From: Whalleya microplaca
Taxonomy: Eukaryota > Ascomycota > Sordariomycetes > Xylariales > Xylariaceae
Assembly (NCBI GenBank): GCA_022497155.1
Contig: MU385724.1
Span: 744,001 to 808,000 of the forward strand
Direction of reading: 5' to 3'
Length of the DNA stretch: 64,000 nucleotides
Under the pieces are notes generated by a model, which worked only from the letters and a program-made list of their open reading frames with translations, did no database searches and was not told where the DNA came from. A program made the translations under genes and the position numbers. Each line of letters starts with the position of its first letter. Position 1 is the stretch's first letter. Below are positions 22,454-34,939 of the stretch, piece by piece.

Positions 22454-25400
22454 TTAAGCTAACCACTTTTGCAACCAAGTAGATACAAATTTCTTCACAT
22501 ATCCATCCTCAATGCATCTTGGCGGGATTTTCAGGATGTTGCTATCCTTCTGAATTCCCTTCGTCTCAAAATACACGGTGTTGTAAGCTTTCCCTACTTC
22601 ACTACTGGTGGCATTGCGAGAGCCGTACTGGGTCTCAAAATAATGAAGTAGCTTAACAGTAGGATTAGTCTTTTCTTCTCCGCTGTCTGCGTATCTCTGC
22701 AGAGAACTAAGCCAATTTTGAACTGGAACTATGTCGAATTGTAAACCAGCAGTTTTCAGCTCGCGGAGTAGTTCGACCCAGGAAAAAATGTGAGGATTGA
22801 CCATATTGTAGAAGATAGGAGGATTATGAGTATCTACGGAATATGGCCTAGGAGCGGAACCAAGCGTCTCACTAAGCTGTAGGATTGCAGTCGCCATTGT
22901 ATCTACTGGCAGCCAGGAACAATGCTACAGATTTGATTAGTGCCAATAGGAGATTGCAGTGAAGGAGACAAGAAAATATTTACATCTTGAAGTATAGGAA
23001 GCATTTTCAGTGTCAGCGCCGAGTGTATTATTGATGGAACGAATTCATTGTCGTTCCATACACCATTTGTTGTGTCACCTACGATCTGCCCAATGCGCAG
23101 CACATAGCTTCTGGCTCCTTTGCGTGCAGCGTTCAGGACCATGTGCTCAGCCACAAACTTTGATTGAGCGTATCCTGTACTAGAAACTTGACTGAACTTT
23201 GAAATCGCTGCATCTCGAATCATTACTGGTCCTGGAGTGTTAGTTGCCGTAGAAATCGATGAGCAAAAGAGAAGACGAGCTGGCTCAGGTCGATGCACCG
23301 AGACAGATAGTTCAAGAAGGTTACGTAACCCTTCCAGCTGTGGTTCAAAACTGAGTAGATGAATATTGAAATTGACCGGCCAGGCAATGTGTATGATGAG
23401 TGTGATTTCGGCTTTTAACTGTTCAACAAATGCAGGGTCCTCTAGGCCGAGACAGGGCTTGGCGAGGTCAGATTCAATGGCAATGATTTTCTGTTCGCCT
23501 GTTTTCCCGATCTTAAGATATCTTTCATTGAGGGAGCGAATGACTCTATGCATCGGGTCAGGACCTCGGACAAGGCAATATACCTTGCTAACATCATTTC
23601 TGTTGACCATCTGGGCTAGAATGTGAGCACCGAGGGAGCCTGTTGCACCGGTGAGAAGGACGGTATCCGCAGGTCTCGAATATCTCTCAATGAGCTGTTC
23701 CATGAGTGCTTGACTGTTGCCTTGTTCAATATTTCTGCTCCTGCTCAAGGAAAAGAGGTAGCGTGCCAGGCCCCTCACATTCTGGTAGTCGTAGACGACG
23801 TTGATGCCTAATTTTCTACCATTTAGGTATAATGCCCCTTGAAGTATGCGTCTCATCTGAATGGCCTTCAGACTGTCTAAGCCGGCGGAAAAGAAATCTG
23901 TTTCCATTGAATTCAAGGCCTTTCCGGTAATGTTCTTGTACGTATTGCAGATGAATTCTTCGAGAGCTGGGAGGCTTAACTTAAGGTTTCCTTCGTGTTT
24001 CCCGTCAAGCTTGACATACATGTCTTCAATTTCCTTGGAAAATTCGCGGTACACCTGGGCCCGGATAATGCTACCTTTATCAGTTCGAGGGTAGTTGGTA
24101 CTCGACGAGAAAATATAGATCATTTCGGGTGTGATTTGTGAGAATCCCTCGGCGTGGCAATTAGCTTCCTCTACAATTGGCCAAACTGCCTCGCGGAAAG
24201 ATTTATCGGACAAGTGATCGGCTGTGTGGGATCGAAACAGCAATAAGCCTGGAATGGGCTTACCCACTCCAACGACAACGGCTTCACGGACTAGTTCGTC
24301 CTCTCGAATCCGCCCTTCGATGGCCAATGGTAGGACTTTTTCACCATTAACCAAGGTAATACGGTCATCAATACGAGTAATGTATTTCCAGGCGTCAGGG
24401 ATTGTTGGGTGTGGAACAAAAATGTCTTTGGAACGCCATGATGCTGGCGCAGGGTCGTCCGAGTTCGATGTAGATAGACCTGGGTGGCCCTGGAGATAGA
24501 CGCACTCAAATTGATTATCGCCGATGGGGTCCATACAGATATACTTCCTCACATTGGAATATATTCGGATATAATTCCATGAATCGTCGTCCGTGTTTCG
24601 TCGCATGGTATCGCCGAGCAGTCCAGCCTCAGTTCTAGGTTCTGTTAACGGCTTATTACCCCTGTTGCTTGGTCTAACTCACGTGCCAAACACGACCCCT
24701 AGATTTATACCCTCAGCTACTAGACGGTCTCCCAACTCGTCAGGTGTTCGAGCACCCGCAGCCGTCACGACTTTACAGGCTTTCAAATATTCAATACCGC
24801 GACGCTGCTCGGCAATAAGCCCTAAGGCATACGGAACAACATGTATGACTTCAGCCTTCACGGCAGAAAGTGCTGCAATGAGATTGTTTGCTGTGAGTGG
24901 CAGCGAAGTGTTGAACAAGTGAGCTGTTTTGCGCATGTACATAGCTTGAAGTGTTGTCGATATACCATACATATGATACAGTGGCAATGCTGCAAAGTTG
25001 TTCATCCCAGTCCCTTGTACTGCGTGAGTGAGAACATTTCGATGTGTAAGCATCACAGCCTTTGGAAGGCCTGTTGAACCCGAGGAATGCATGATCAGCG
25101 CCATGCAGTCTCTCTCAACAGTGCTGTCGTACACTCTCACAAATGGCAGCTCACAGGCGGCAAGCTTCCTAGCATAATTGAGTCGAGTCGGCATGGGAAG
25201 AGATCTGAAGTTCTTCTCATGACTGGCAGCCTCAAGGCTGTCTGTAATAAGAGGGGCCTCCCCATAGAAGACTAAGTTGCAATTTGTTTGTCTTAGAAGA
25301 TTGACAATAGCGACGCTGGGGATGCGCAGTGATAGGCACAGAACCGTGTATCCTAAACGGCTCAGCGCAAAAAGAGTGACTATGAAATCGACGTTCGATG

Positions 25401-25713
25401 GTGCAAGAATTGCTGCCACTTCATGTGCATTCTGGCTTTCCATCTTAGCTTCTGTGTCCTCAAAAACGCTGGGAAAACTTACTGGCACTAAGCCAAGGCC
25501 GATGAAGTTCTTGACAGCACTATCAACATACTGGTCAAGCTGTTTCCCAGTAAAAAATTCATAATCATCTACGCTATCATAAGTCCTTGGGTAAGCTAGA
25601 ATTGGAACTGGAGGATCATCGGCAGCCCGGCAACGGATGATATCGTCAAGGACATTGATCTCCCCAAATGTGTCGTACAGGTGTTGTACGTGCTCTTGTG
25701 TAAGATGTGCCAT
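22454..25713 (-). CDS. NRPS-like A-T-R carboxylate reductase A
   Basis: Exons 24683-25713, 22984-24634 and 22454-22924 (introns of 48 and 59 nt) join to 1,050 residues. Adenylation domain: A3 core HSSGSTGLPKAVML (about residues 209-222) and FGTTEAG formed across the first intron. The hinge region reads DDRITLVNGEKVLP, the pattern I associate with ascomycete NPS10-like enzymes. Carrier domain: FFSAGLDSLKA with phosphopantetheine Ser near residue 596. Reductase domain: NAD(P) motif LLTGATGSLGAH (about 670) and YAQSK as the Tyr-x3-Lys pair; the second intron restores SWLPVDTMA. No condensation domain. It would activate a carboxylic or amino acid with ATP, hold it as thioester and release it reductively as aldehyde. 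Cytosolic, no signal peptide. Same strand as the aldo/keto reductase 0.75 kb upstream. Confidence 0.93.
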
Positions 25714-26468
25714 GTCTGTCGGAGATGACTTGGACTCTAAAGTGCCGTGGTTCTCGCAGACCAGCTTCAGTTGTGTCTAGGTCTTAAATATTGTCGGTTC
25801 TATTTATGGCTGATAATTATTGCGTTCAAAAACTGCGTAAGGGTGCTAGTCACATAGGACACCGGAGCTAGGGGTGATTATCAACTCCAGATCTCCGAAA
25901 GACATTTAATCAGCTTATGAATTGCTGCACATATTCTTCTACATGCAGCGGAGAGTTCTAGTGGCGGAAATAAACCAATAGGGCGAAAGTTAACGGCAGT
26001 AAGATTTCGTCCAGAGTTATCTATGTCGGAGCTCAATATGCTGAATCTCGATATATATGCAGGGTTGGTCCCTGTGCCTGAACGTGAGTATGAGGTTTCC
26101 TACACTTAGTTCATAGAAAGAGTATTCTAAGAGGTTGATGTAGTGGATCTATATTGATTCTTTACGTAGCCTTTCCAATCCGAAGTCTGAATGTACCTCA
26201 TGTAATGATTCTGCAGGCCCCTCGGTGATGATATTTAGTATTGACTCATCAATCTTCACACTCCTTTATTAACGATGCTAATAATCAAAATTACATGTTC
26301 CATTCTGTAGTAAGGTTTGCACACCTGCCATGCGGACTGGAAGATGCTTTTCACTAATATCATCACTCGTGCCATCAAGTGGCTTTAGGATAAATCTATC
26401 CGTACTCTAACCTTCTTTAATAGCCTTGGCTTGATATATAAGATACATTATAGAAAGGTATGTTAAAT
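25714..26468. other. Promoter region of reductase A / 3' flank of aldo/keto reductase
   Basis: 755 bp, no gene seen. No TATA box or clear CGG-pair site found. Confidence 0.6.
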
Positions 26469-27729
26469 CTATGGTAATGGTGGCGTATCCTTGACAAGGC
26501 CTCCCATTAATGTCTCAGCAACTCTTGTCCCATAGACCTCGGCATTCTCTATCGCCTCACGAATCAGTTCGTTCTCCTTGTAAGTTAATTCAACTGAACG
26601 GGCGCCCACATTCTCCTCAAGATAAGCGATTTTCTTAGTACCTGGAATAGGAAATATATCGTCTCCTTGTTCCATTAGCCAGGCAAGGGATAACTGGCCT
26701 GAAGTACAGTTCTTCTTAACGGCAATACTTTTCAAAGTATTGACTAATTCAATGTTTTTATCAAAGTTTTCTTTGGAGAACCTTGGGATAGACCTTCGAA
26801 AATCATTCTCATCAAAATCGTCAGGAGACTTGTATTGCCCTGTCAACATTCCCCGGCCGAGAGGTGAGTAGGCAACAATAGCAATACCCAACTCACGGCA
26901 AGTCTTAAGTATCCCGACTTCTGGAGACTCTATATCCCTGGAAAATGGGCTATACTCAATTTGATAGGCGTGAATAGGGTGCACTTTAACGGCACGTTGA
27001 AGTGTATCGACGCCGCACTCACTTAAGCCTAAGTAGCTAACCTTTCCGGAGCTTCGAAATTAGTGGACAGCTAAAATATTAACGAGGTGTCGCTTACTCT
27101 ATAAATTCTTTCATAGTGGCAACTATGTGTTCAACTGGAATCTTGCCGTTGAAGCGATGACTATCTAGTATGTCAATCGTTTATATTCCTACAGGGGGCT
27201 AGTGTGGGGACGCACCAGTACAAAAGGTCGATATGGTCTGTCTGAAGCCTTCTCATACTCTCAGCTACCGCCTGACGAATGTATTCAGGATCATTTCGTA
27301 TTTCGCGACCACCATTGGGAGTGACATGGTTCCCAAACTTGGTGGCTAGAAAAATCTACCCAGCGGAGAAAGGATTAGTTATATCTGATGCAATCGAATC
27401 TTCACGTTGTTTAAACCTAATACTTACTTCCTTCCGCTTTCCTGTTCTCTGAAACCATTTGCCCAAAAGTTCCTCGCTGTCTCCATATAGAGCTGCTGAA
27501 TCCCAATGAGTACATCCAAGCTCATACGCGCGGTCGAGAAACTTGAGGCGATCCTCGTCCGATGGTGGGACTCCGTAGAATGCTGTAGGACACACGTTAA
27601 CTTTAAACGGTTATATTTCACCCAATTCTTTTCATTTTACTTACAGCTAAGGCCCATCAGACCCAATCCAAGTGCAGGGACCTGTGGGCCATTCCGCCCT
27701 AGGGCACGAGAAGGGAGTGTCTTAGGCAT
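26469..27729 (-). CDS. Aldo/keto reductase
   Basis: Five exons: 27645-27729, 27428-27582, 27216-27355, 27098-27160 and 26469-27051, with short introns of 46-72 nt, joined to 341 residues. The start is MPKTLPSRALGRNG. The AKR catalytic tetrad is complete only after splicing: Asp in THWDSA, Tyr in ALYGDS, Lys in FLATKFG and His in LLYCHR. The nucleotide-binding end reads FPIPGTKKIAYLEENV. The enzyme would reduce an aldehyde or ketone with NADPH in the cytosol. The overall pattern is closest to the yeast-type AKR13 (YakC-like) group. Placed between the two A-T-R reductases and on the strand of reductase A, it could turn their aldehydes into alcohols. The large intron number is normal for this family in fungi. 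Confidence 0.92.
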
Positions 27730-28223
27730 CAGTGCTCTGGAAAATAGGCTATACTACGTTGAATTGATAAATGGGAATGCAAATATTCTGAAAGTAACGA
27801 AATAAATCTAGGAATGGTGCGAGTTTAAGTGAACTGATACCTTTGTCCAGACCCCTCTTTGTTATCCTTACATTTGAACTAGACTATAGTCACTGTCCAT
27901 GGGCCTTTCTTCCTTGAATTAGACTCCTCGAACGAAAAGAAAACTCCATGTCAGCATTTATGGTGTGACGAGCAAGTGGGGCATGCTGTAGTGCAGCAAC
28001 AGGTAGTAAACAGCTCCGGGGCTCCGGATTTCCGTAATTCATAATGTTTAATATCGAAGCCCTGGTCACGTTATGCATATCCATGGATGTCTATGTGTGA
28101 CAAGTGGTGCATTGTGATACCTACTAAATATGTCGACTGGCTGTTGTTCAGCAGTGTGGTCCCTCTACCCCATCCTTGCAATCACTGTAGACTCCAGACT
28201 GACAAGTATGATAAGCGCTTTTG

Positions 28224-28250
28224 TCAACTCAACTCAACTCAACTCAGCTC
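28224..28250. repeat. Short TCAAC tandem repeat
   Basis: Four perfect TCAAC units followed by one imperfect unit, in the aldo/keto reductase promoter region (27730-28754, otherwise without a gene). Confidence 0.85.
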
Positions 28251-28754
28251 AAACCATGAGTTTTGGCTTAAGCCATATCTATATCAAAATCAGACACATT
28301 AATAAATTATCTTGCTCAGCATTGCTACACTTAACCCCTAAATCTGAGAAGTTCAAATATACCGACACAGCAAAGCCATTAAAGGGGGTGCACGGACATG
28401 TAATGGTTAATCCTCAGCAGTGATTGGCAATAGCATACAGCAATGCATGTATATATTAACTACCAACAAATACTAGGAAATTGTGACAATTAGTCGATTA
28501 TACTGATGTGAATAGCGGCCAAATAATTGACGCATCGGAAATTTTTTTCACTCAATTTCCTTTCCAACGTTTTCTTCAAACAACTTAATGACACTCAATT
28601 CCTAACAGAAACAAGTTCAGAATCAGACTAGCTTGTTGAAAGCACTGATTCGCACTGTGTTGAATACTAGTTTTGCTATTGACTAGCAGTTCAATTCCCT
28701 TGACCGTGATTCTTGAAAGAAATGGTTGAGCTCGTTCTAAATACAGTATCCGAT

Positions 28755-29627
28755 TTAGCCTGACTTCCATCGTATGAGTGTTAGACCATCATAGACTGGG
28801 AGTAGGACAGTCTCAATCCGACCATCGTTCTTGCAGAATGTGTTGAACTTTCTTAACGCCTTCCCGTTCTCGGTCCAGTAAGACCTAACTTTCTCCAACA
28901 GTAGCGGGTTGCTTTCTGTCGAAATGGTCATTCCACGAGCGAAGACTGCGTATGTAAGCAGGGCTAGTCAGGCATTGCATCCTATTATATGGGTACTCTT
29001 ACTATTATCAGCCATGATTAGTCCTCCAGGCGACAAGAGTTTTCGGTCGAGAATAGTCTTCACATAGCTTTCGTAGCCATCCTTGTTGGCATCAACGAAG
29101 ATCAAGTCGAAGTTCCCAGTAAGATTCTTGAGTGATTGCAAAGCATCTCCCTCGATTAGTTTCACACGGTCATTTAGTCCGTATGTATCAAAAGTTCTAC
29201 GTGAAGCGGCGATCATTTTCTTATCAAGCTCTAGAGTTATGATCTCGGCGTTCGTCTGCTTCGTACTCTCATGCCAAGCCATTGCGCTGTAGCCGGTATA
29301 GCAACCTATCTCGAGAACTTTAGAATCCAGCGTTAGCTCAATAATACCAGGCTAAGCATAGTTGTGCTCACCTCTCTTTGGTTGGATGAGCCCTGCGAGA
29401 AACTTCATCGTAGATCCCTGAAGTGGTGAAGACATCTTATCTGCATCTTCGAATTTGCTCACAGTCCAATCCCAGAGGTCTTTCATATTACCAGAAACAT
29501 CACTTGAGTTCTCAGTGCAATACTCAGTGACCTTCTCGGCCATCTCAGGCTAAGACAGTCAGTTGAATCTTTGAGCTGGGAGACGCTATGTCATGCTTAC
29601 TGTGAAAGATAAGACGCTTGTCAACAT
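28755..29627 (-). CDS. O-methyltransferase (small, class I, CCoAOMT/catechol type)
   Basis: Exons 29601-29627, 29372-29549, 29003-29317 and 28755-28945 join to 236 residues, the usual length of this family. The first exon codes only nine residues (MLTSVLSFT); if that exon is wrong the protein would start at MAEKVTEYC. SAM-binding motif VLEIGCYTGYSAMAW is assembled across the second intron; LELDKK follows. Metal-binding residues fit VDANKDGY and MADN, as in Mg-dependent catechol O-methyltransferases. The end reads RIETVLLPVYDGLTLIRWK, typical of fungal members. It would methylate a hydroxyl on the cluster product in the cytosol; an aromatic vicinal diol is the family's common substrate (inference). 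A TATATAA lies about 30 bp upstream, flanked by TTCAACC/GGTTGAA arms. Confidence 0.92.
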
Positions 29628-31173
29628 GATTTCTTTTGTGGTGAAACAATTTCAACCTTATATAATCCTAGGTTGAAGGGTGTAAGGTTAAAGGTTGTTT
29701 CAATGATGGTATCTAGTGTTTTCTTGAGACTAGAAGTGTTGTTCTACTAGTAGATTTTGATCTAGACCTAGATTATGCCAACTTTAAATCTTAATACTTT
29801 TTTCTCTTTTAAAAATCGAAATCGGTCCCATTATCTATAGGAGCTACTACCTGTCCTAAAGAAAAGTTTCATGTGTGACTGCCAAGGAAGGCTTCTGCAA
29901 GTCTCCGAAACCTCCACCAGGCAGCCCGGAGTTCTTTGGAGTCGTGGGAGTTTTGTTTGAGGGCATAAACTAGCATTTGCTGCGGACGACTGGTATAGGC
30001 ATGAGACACGTATGTTTTATGTATAAAGTGAGCTGTTACACCATCAATATAGTGTTTCATCTATATAGATTATATTACAGCCTCTATCGGTAAGAACTAC
30101 AAATGCATACTATTAAAGTTATACCTTAAAGTGTGTTCAGAACTGACTTATACGGCAACATAACTAAGCATATAATGTTGAGGCAGCTAATCCAAGGTGC
30201 TACCCCCACAATCGTCCCCCAGACCAATCTAAAAAAGCTCTCTGCAGTTCTGATCTCCGCCATCTCCGCTGGATAAGCATGCAGCTTATTCTACCCGAAA
30301 ATTGGCGGGGATACTACGTTCATTGTTGTTGTCATCCAAAAAGTCACGATAAACTCGCCACAACTTGTCGAGACCACATTTGTGGAACAATATTAAAGAG
30401 AACTAAGACATCGAAAATAAGAGACAGTCAGATATTATTGGTCGAGAATCAGCTAAAACCACAGTAAAACAATGTCCGCTATTACAGTTTCTCCCCCCGT
30501 GCCGACGACCCCATACAAAGCGACCTAATGGATCGAACATAGAACGAGCCTTCGGAGTTAATAAGAATTTGTTGGCTTCCTCCGAGGCTACCTTCTCGAC
30601 ATTGGGCGGAACTCCTTGGGCTCCCTACCTTCTCCTGAAGTTGCGGCTCTGCGGTTCCAGATAGGAAAGGGGCCAGAATGGAATCCAGAATAGCCTGGAA
30701 GAGAAGACTGCATAAGTTATGAGACTCGGGAAATACGTGGGTAGAATCTCGGCGATATAGAGAGACATACAGCTCCGCCCAGAAGATACCACTCAAACCA
30801 CATCGAGAAACCATGTTCGCAAGTGTAGGAGCTGACGGGCTTTTTTCAATTGCAATCTTATCATGATGGCAAGGTATTAAGAGGAACGGAATTATTTCAC
30901 CGTGTGACTGACAGCGGAATATTGTCCGAAAGCCCTAGTGTCTTAGAGACGTTACTGCCGACGAGATGGGGGAAATGTTATGTCCTATTTCACATGTAAT
31001 TTAAACCCCGCAAATGTTTGTAGATAAAATGGCTGAGTAAATCCCACTATTTCAGTTCAAGTTTATTTCCAGCAAGACGACTGCACAGTCTAGGCACTAG
31101 TAAAGAAAGTCCACCGATTCTTAGAAATTTTGATTTTACATCTGACACACAAACTGTTCTACTATAATCACCA
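29628..31173. other. Divergent promoter region of methyltransferase and reductase B
   Basis: About 1.55 kb. Minus-strand TATATAA at 29658-29664 for the methyltransferase lies inside an inverted repeat TTCAACC (29651-29657) and GGTTGAA (29671-29677). A CGG-N8-CCG pair lies at 30915-30928. Two minus-strand frames with ATG (29869-30060, 63 residues, and 30482-30814, 110 residues) show no recognised domain and are not called as genes. Confidence 0.55.
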
Positions 31174-34100
31174 ATGTCTCAGAATCTAGCACCTCGTTCT
31201 GACATCCATGAGGTCTTCCAGGCCTCTTCGATGGTACCGGATCGTTTGATTCATCTTATTCCGGATGAACTTGCCATCAAGGTTCCAACCCATTCCTTGT
31301 TCTCCTATCCAAAAACTGGGAGACCACAGGATGGCTTTGTGGATGTATCCGCTAAAGCTTTCGCAAATGCAGTCAACAGAACTAGTTGGTATCTAGAGTC
31401 CCTGCTGGGGAAGGCCCAGAACTTTGCTACTATTGGTTACATGGGAGCTAGTAAGTCTATTTCAGTCTATATACCATTCAAAATATTTGATCTAATATGA
31501 TGAAGACGACATAAAGTATATTCTACTAATGTTTGGTGCAATAAAATGTGGATATAAGGTTTGTAGAGAACTATAGAAGTTACTGGGCGTGGATTAACCT
31601 ATTTCAGATGTTATTCTTGTCTCCCCGCAACAATCTGGAAGGCCATCTCAATGTCCTGGAAGGAGCTAGTTGCTGCGTGCTTCTTCGCGACCATAGGACT
31701 AATATCGACCACATTCTCGAGAGCAGAGCCATGCGCACAGGTACTATACCAGATCTAGAGCAACTACTAGACGACACGTTGGTTCCCCTATACCCGTACA
31801 CCAAGACCTTTGTCGAGGCCTGCAACGATCCATGTCTTGTCCTGCATACGACGGGATCTACTGGTTTGCCTAAGCCCATTACCTGGAAGATCGGTATTCT
31901 GAGCACATACGAGGCTTGGAGAACAATTCCCCAGGTCAACGGCTATGTACCTACGACAGAGATTTACCAACAAGCTCGTAGAGCGTATACTTCTATGCCC
32001 CTTTTTCACACAAGCGGATTAAATTCGGCTATTACGTGGTCATTGCTTCTTGGGGTGACACTGGTGTACGGGGCTCCCAATGTGGTCCCCAATTCTGTCT
32101 ACACCGACGAAATGCATAAATATGCGAAAGTGGATGCTTCACTTGGAGCACCATCCTTATACGAAGAACTAAGCCGCGATGTCAAGTCTCTGAAGTGGAT
32201 AAGCAAACTTCAATACGTTGTAGCTAGTGGCGGTAGGTCCAATATCTCCTCCAGTCTCTATGAGTTAGCACCTACTGATCGCCAGAAGCACCTTTATCTG
32301 ACTCGGCTGGTGATGCAATATCTCAGTACACTAGAGTTATCTCCAACCTTGGATCAACAGAGACAGCATGTTTGCAGAGACTAGCGCCTGCGATCGAAGA
32401 CTGGTCATATTTCTACTGGCATCCGACTCACTCTGGCATCGAAATGCGAGAGTACATGGATGGGCTATACGAACTTTTCCTCGTTCGTAACACCAAACTA
32501 GCTCGTTATCAAGGGATATTCAGTACATTTCCGGAGATCCAAGAGTGGTCTATGAGTGACCTCTACTCCAGGCATCCAGACCCCAGCAAGCCATTCTTAT
32601 ACAGGTACAGAGGACGCAAGGACGATGTCATCGTACTTAGCAACGGGGAAAAAGTGTCTCCAGCATTAATGGAAGCAACACTCCAAAGTAGTCCATTGGT
32701 TAAAGGGGCTATGATCGGTACGAAAACTTCTCTTATCTTAAAAACAACAAGACCCTTCCTGTTTCCAGAGAAAAGTTTACTGTCAAGTTCTCAAAGTACC
32801 GTAATGTTTTATGCAATTGATATAATCGCTGACTGTTTTTACTTCCAGTGGGACGTGGTAAATTCCAGCCAGCCGCAATCATCGATCTTGGTAAAGAGCC
32901 ACCGGAGACTACAACGGGACGTCACGAGCTACTAATAGAACTCCTCCCTTTCATCTCCGAAGCCAATAAGCAGTAGGTAGCATTAGAGATGTTTCAACAT
33001 TCTGTCGCATTATCTAAGAACCAATTTTCTGCTGGGGCCCAAAAATTGTATACTGACTCGCGATACTGCAGTGCGCCGGCTCATGGTCAACTTGACCAAT
33101 ACCATATTCTGTTTGCTGATCCTGGTCGCCCAGTTCATTATCTCGGCCAAGGGAAGATACAAAGATATCGTACCTACTTACTGTACGAAAAAGCCGTCGA
33201 AGATCTCTACAATGCCACCGAGAATGCTGAGGAGGATATGGGAATAATGATCTCTGATCTAGCCGAATTGCCCTCAATCGATTTCGACAACAGGCGTAGC
33301 ATCAAGAAATGGCTCCAAGCACTCGTCTTCCAGATGTGTGACAATCAAGAGCTAAGGGACGTGGATAACTTTTTTGAAGCGGGAATCGACTCCTTACAGG
33401 TAATTCGCATAGCACGGGAGCTAAAGTTGCAGATTCAGCTTGCTAACATTAAGCTACGTGGTCGGGGTGCACGGTTTCCGGGCATTATATACTCGAACCC
33501 GACTCTGAGTCAATTATCCGAAGCACTATTCAATGCGACTGGGGTCGTGCGCGCAATGGATAGCGGATATGAGACTGAAGAGGAGTCTAACGTAGATGAA
33601 TATGATAGGGCAGGGAATATGCAGTCACTCCTTGACAAATACGCCAATACACTTCCCCTTGAGAATGAATCTCGTGCCGTGCCAGCTACAAAGGGATTAG
33701 TGGTACTTTTGACCGGAAGTACAGGGTCATTAGGCTCATACATCCTCAACGAATTATACAAGGATGACAGTGTCACACACATCGTATGCCTGGACCGCAG
33801 TTCTGGTGCCGCTGAGCACCATGCGCGGACGAGTCCTGAGCGTGGATTGAACTACCTCAGTCACAGGCATGTTGAATTTCTCAAAGCCAACTTATCGATG
33901 CCCCAATTAGGGCTGAGTGACGAGGTTTATAATCGGCTGAGAAGCACGGTGACACATATTATACGTAAGTTGACTTCTATTGCCAGAACAATTGTTCCAT
34001 CTAAGTCAGCTTGAAGATAATCAATGGCCCGTCAACTTCAACTGGATACTGCCCCTCTTCGAGCCATACATAGCCGGCGTTCGCAATTTGGCTTGTCTTG

Positions 34101-34939
34101 CCGCAAGCTCACTACATAATGCCTTCATTCTGTTCATCTCTAGCGTTTCCTCCGTTGGAGAGTGGAAAGGCGAGGGTCATGTACCAGAAGCCCCAGTCGC
34201 CGACCTCAGTGCGGCTGCCAACATGGGCTATGGAGAGTCTAAGTTAATATCAGAATGCCTACTAGACCAAGCGGCAAAGATATGTGGCGTGCGCTCCGCT
34301 AGTTGCCGCGTTGGTATCGTAGCCGGTCCCATTGAACGGCGTGAAGGCTTGTGGAACAAGCACGAGTATATCCCATCAGTAAGTACTTCTATCAGTCGCG
34401 TCGAAGACCCTGACTTCTAATAAATATTTTTGCAGATCATCGTCTCTTCGCAGGCCTTGGGCGCCTTCCCCTCTGCGTTCCCTGGACGGGATTGCATTGA
34501 CTGGTTGCCGGTTGACAAGGTCTCCAAGATCCTTGTGGAAATACTCCATTTTGCATCCAAGGACACCGAGTGTATCACACAGACATTTCACGTCGTAAAT
34601 CCCCGCACGACTTCATGGAGTTCAGATGTCGCCACCACCCTCATACCCATGTATCCGTCTGGCACAATGCGCGGGGTAGAATTCGAGCAATGGGTCGAGG
34701 AGTTACGAAACAGCGCCGAAGAGGCTGAAAAAACAGGCCAATTCGAAGTAGAGCAAAATCCGGCCCTGCGTCTTCTGGACTTTTACACCGATATCTCTAG
34801 CTTCGGTGCTAGACAAGGTTCAAGGTGGCTCCCGTCGGCTAGGGCAGAGCTAGCGAGTAGCACGCTCGGAAATCTCGGACCATTGAAGCAAGATTGGCTA
34901 GAGAACTGGATGATTCAGTGGGGAATAAAGTCAGGTTGA
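31174..34939 (+). CDS. NRPS-like A-T-R carboxylate reductase B
   Basis: Eight exons: 31174-31450, 31506-31558, 31608-32232, 32286-32717, 32849-32972, 33072-33964, 34017-34378 and 34436-34939, joined to 1,089 residues. The tiny second exon (53 nt) is supported because it restores GANDIKYILLMFGAIKCGYK before FLSPRNN. Adenylation: HTTGSTGLPKP (about 190-200), LGSTETA and GRKDDVIVLSNGEKVSP. Carrier: FFEAGIDSLQV with Ser near residue 611. Reductase: LLTGSTGSLGSYI (about 715) and YGESK; the sixth intron restores HNQWPVNFN. No condensation domain. The hinge pattern (LSNGEKVSP) differs from reductase A, so the two are not a recent duplicate. It would load an acid and release it reductively. The acceptor of the third intron has two choices 3 nt apart; I chose CAG. 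Divergent from the methyltransferase. Confidence 0.92.

Larger units (their letters stand above)
15356..34939. other. Candidate secondary-metabolite gene cluster with two NRPS-like reductases
   Basis: Contiguous run: Zn2Cys6 regulator, secreted GMC oxidoreductase, A-T-R reductase A, aldo/keto reductase, O-methyltransferase, A-T-R reductase B. All six genes read as intact after splicing. No polyketide synthase, condensation domain or P450 is present. The border genes (MFS transporter on the left, GNAT on the right) may or may not belong. The grouping is inference from co-location of typical tailoring genes and a regulator. Confidence 0.75.

Noticed and set aside
29869..30814. Two small minus-strand ORFs (63 and 110 codons) in the divergent promoter
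   Set aside because: They have ATG starts but no domain, no introns that extend them and no recognisable homology. They could be real small genes, but support is too thin.
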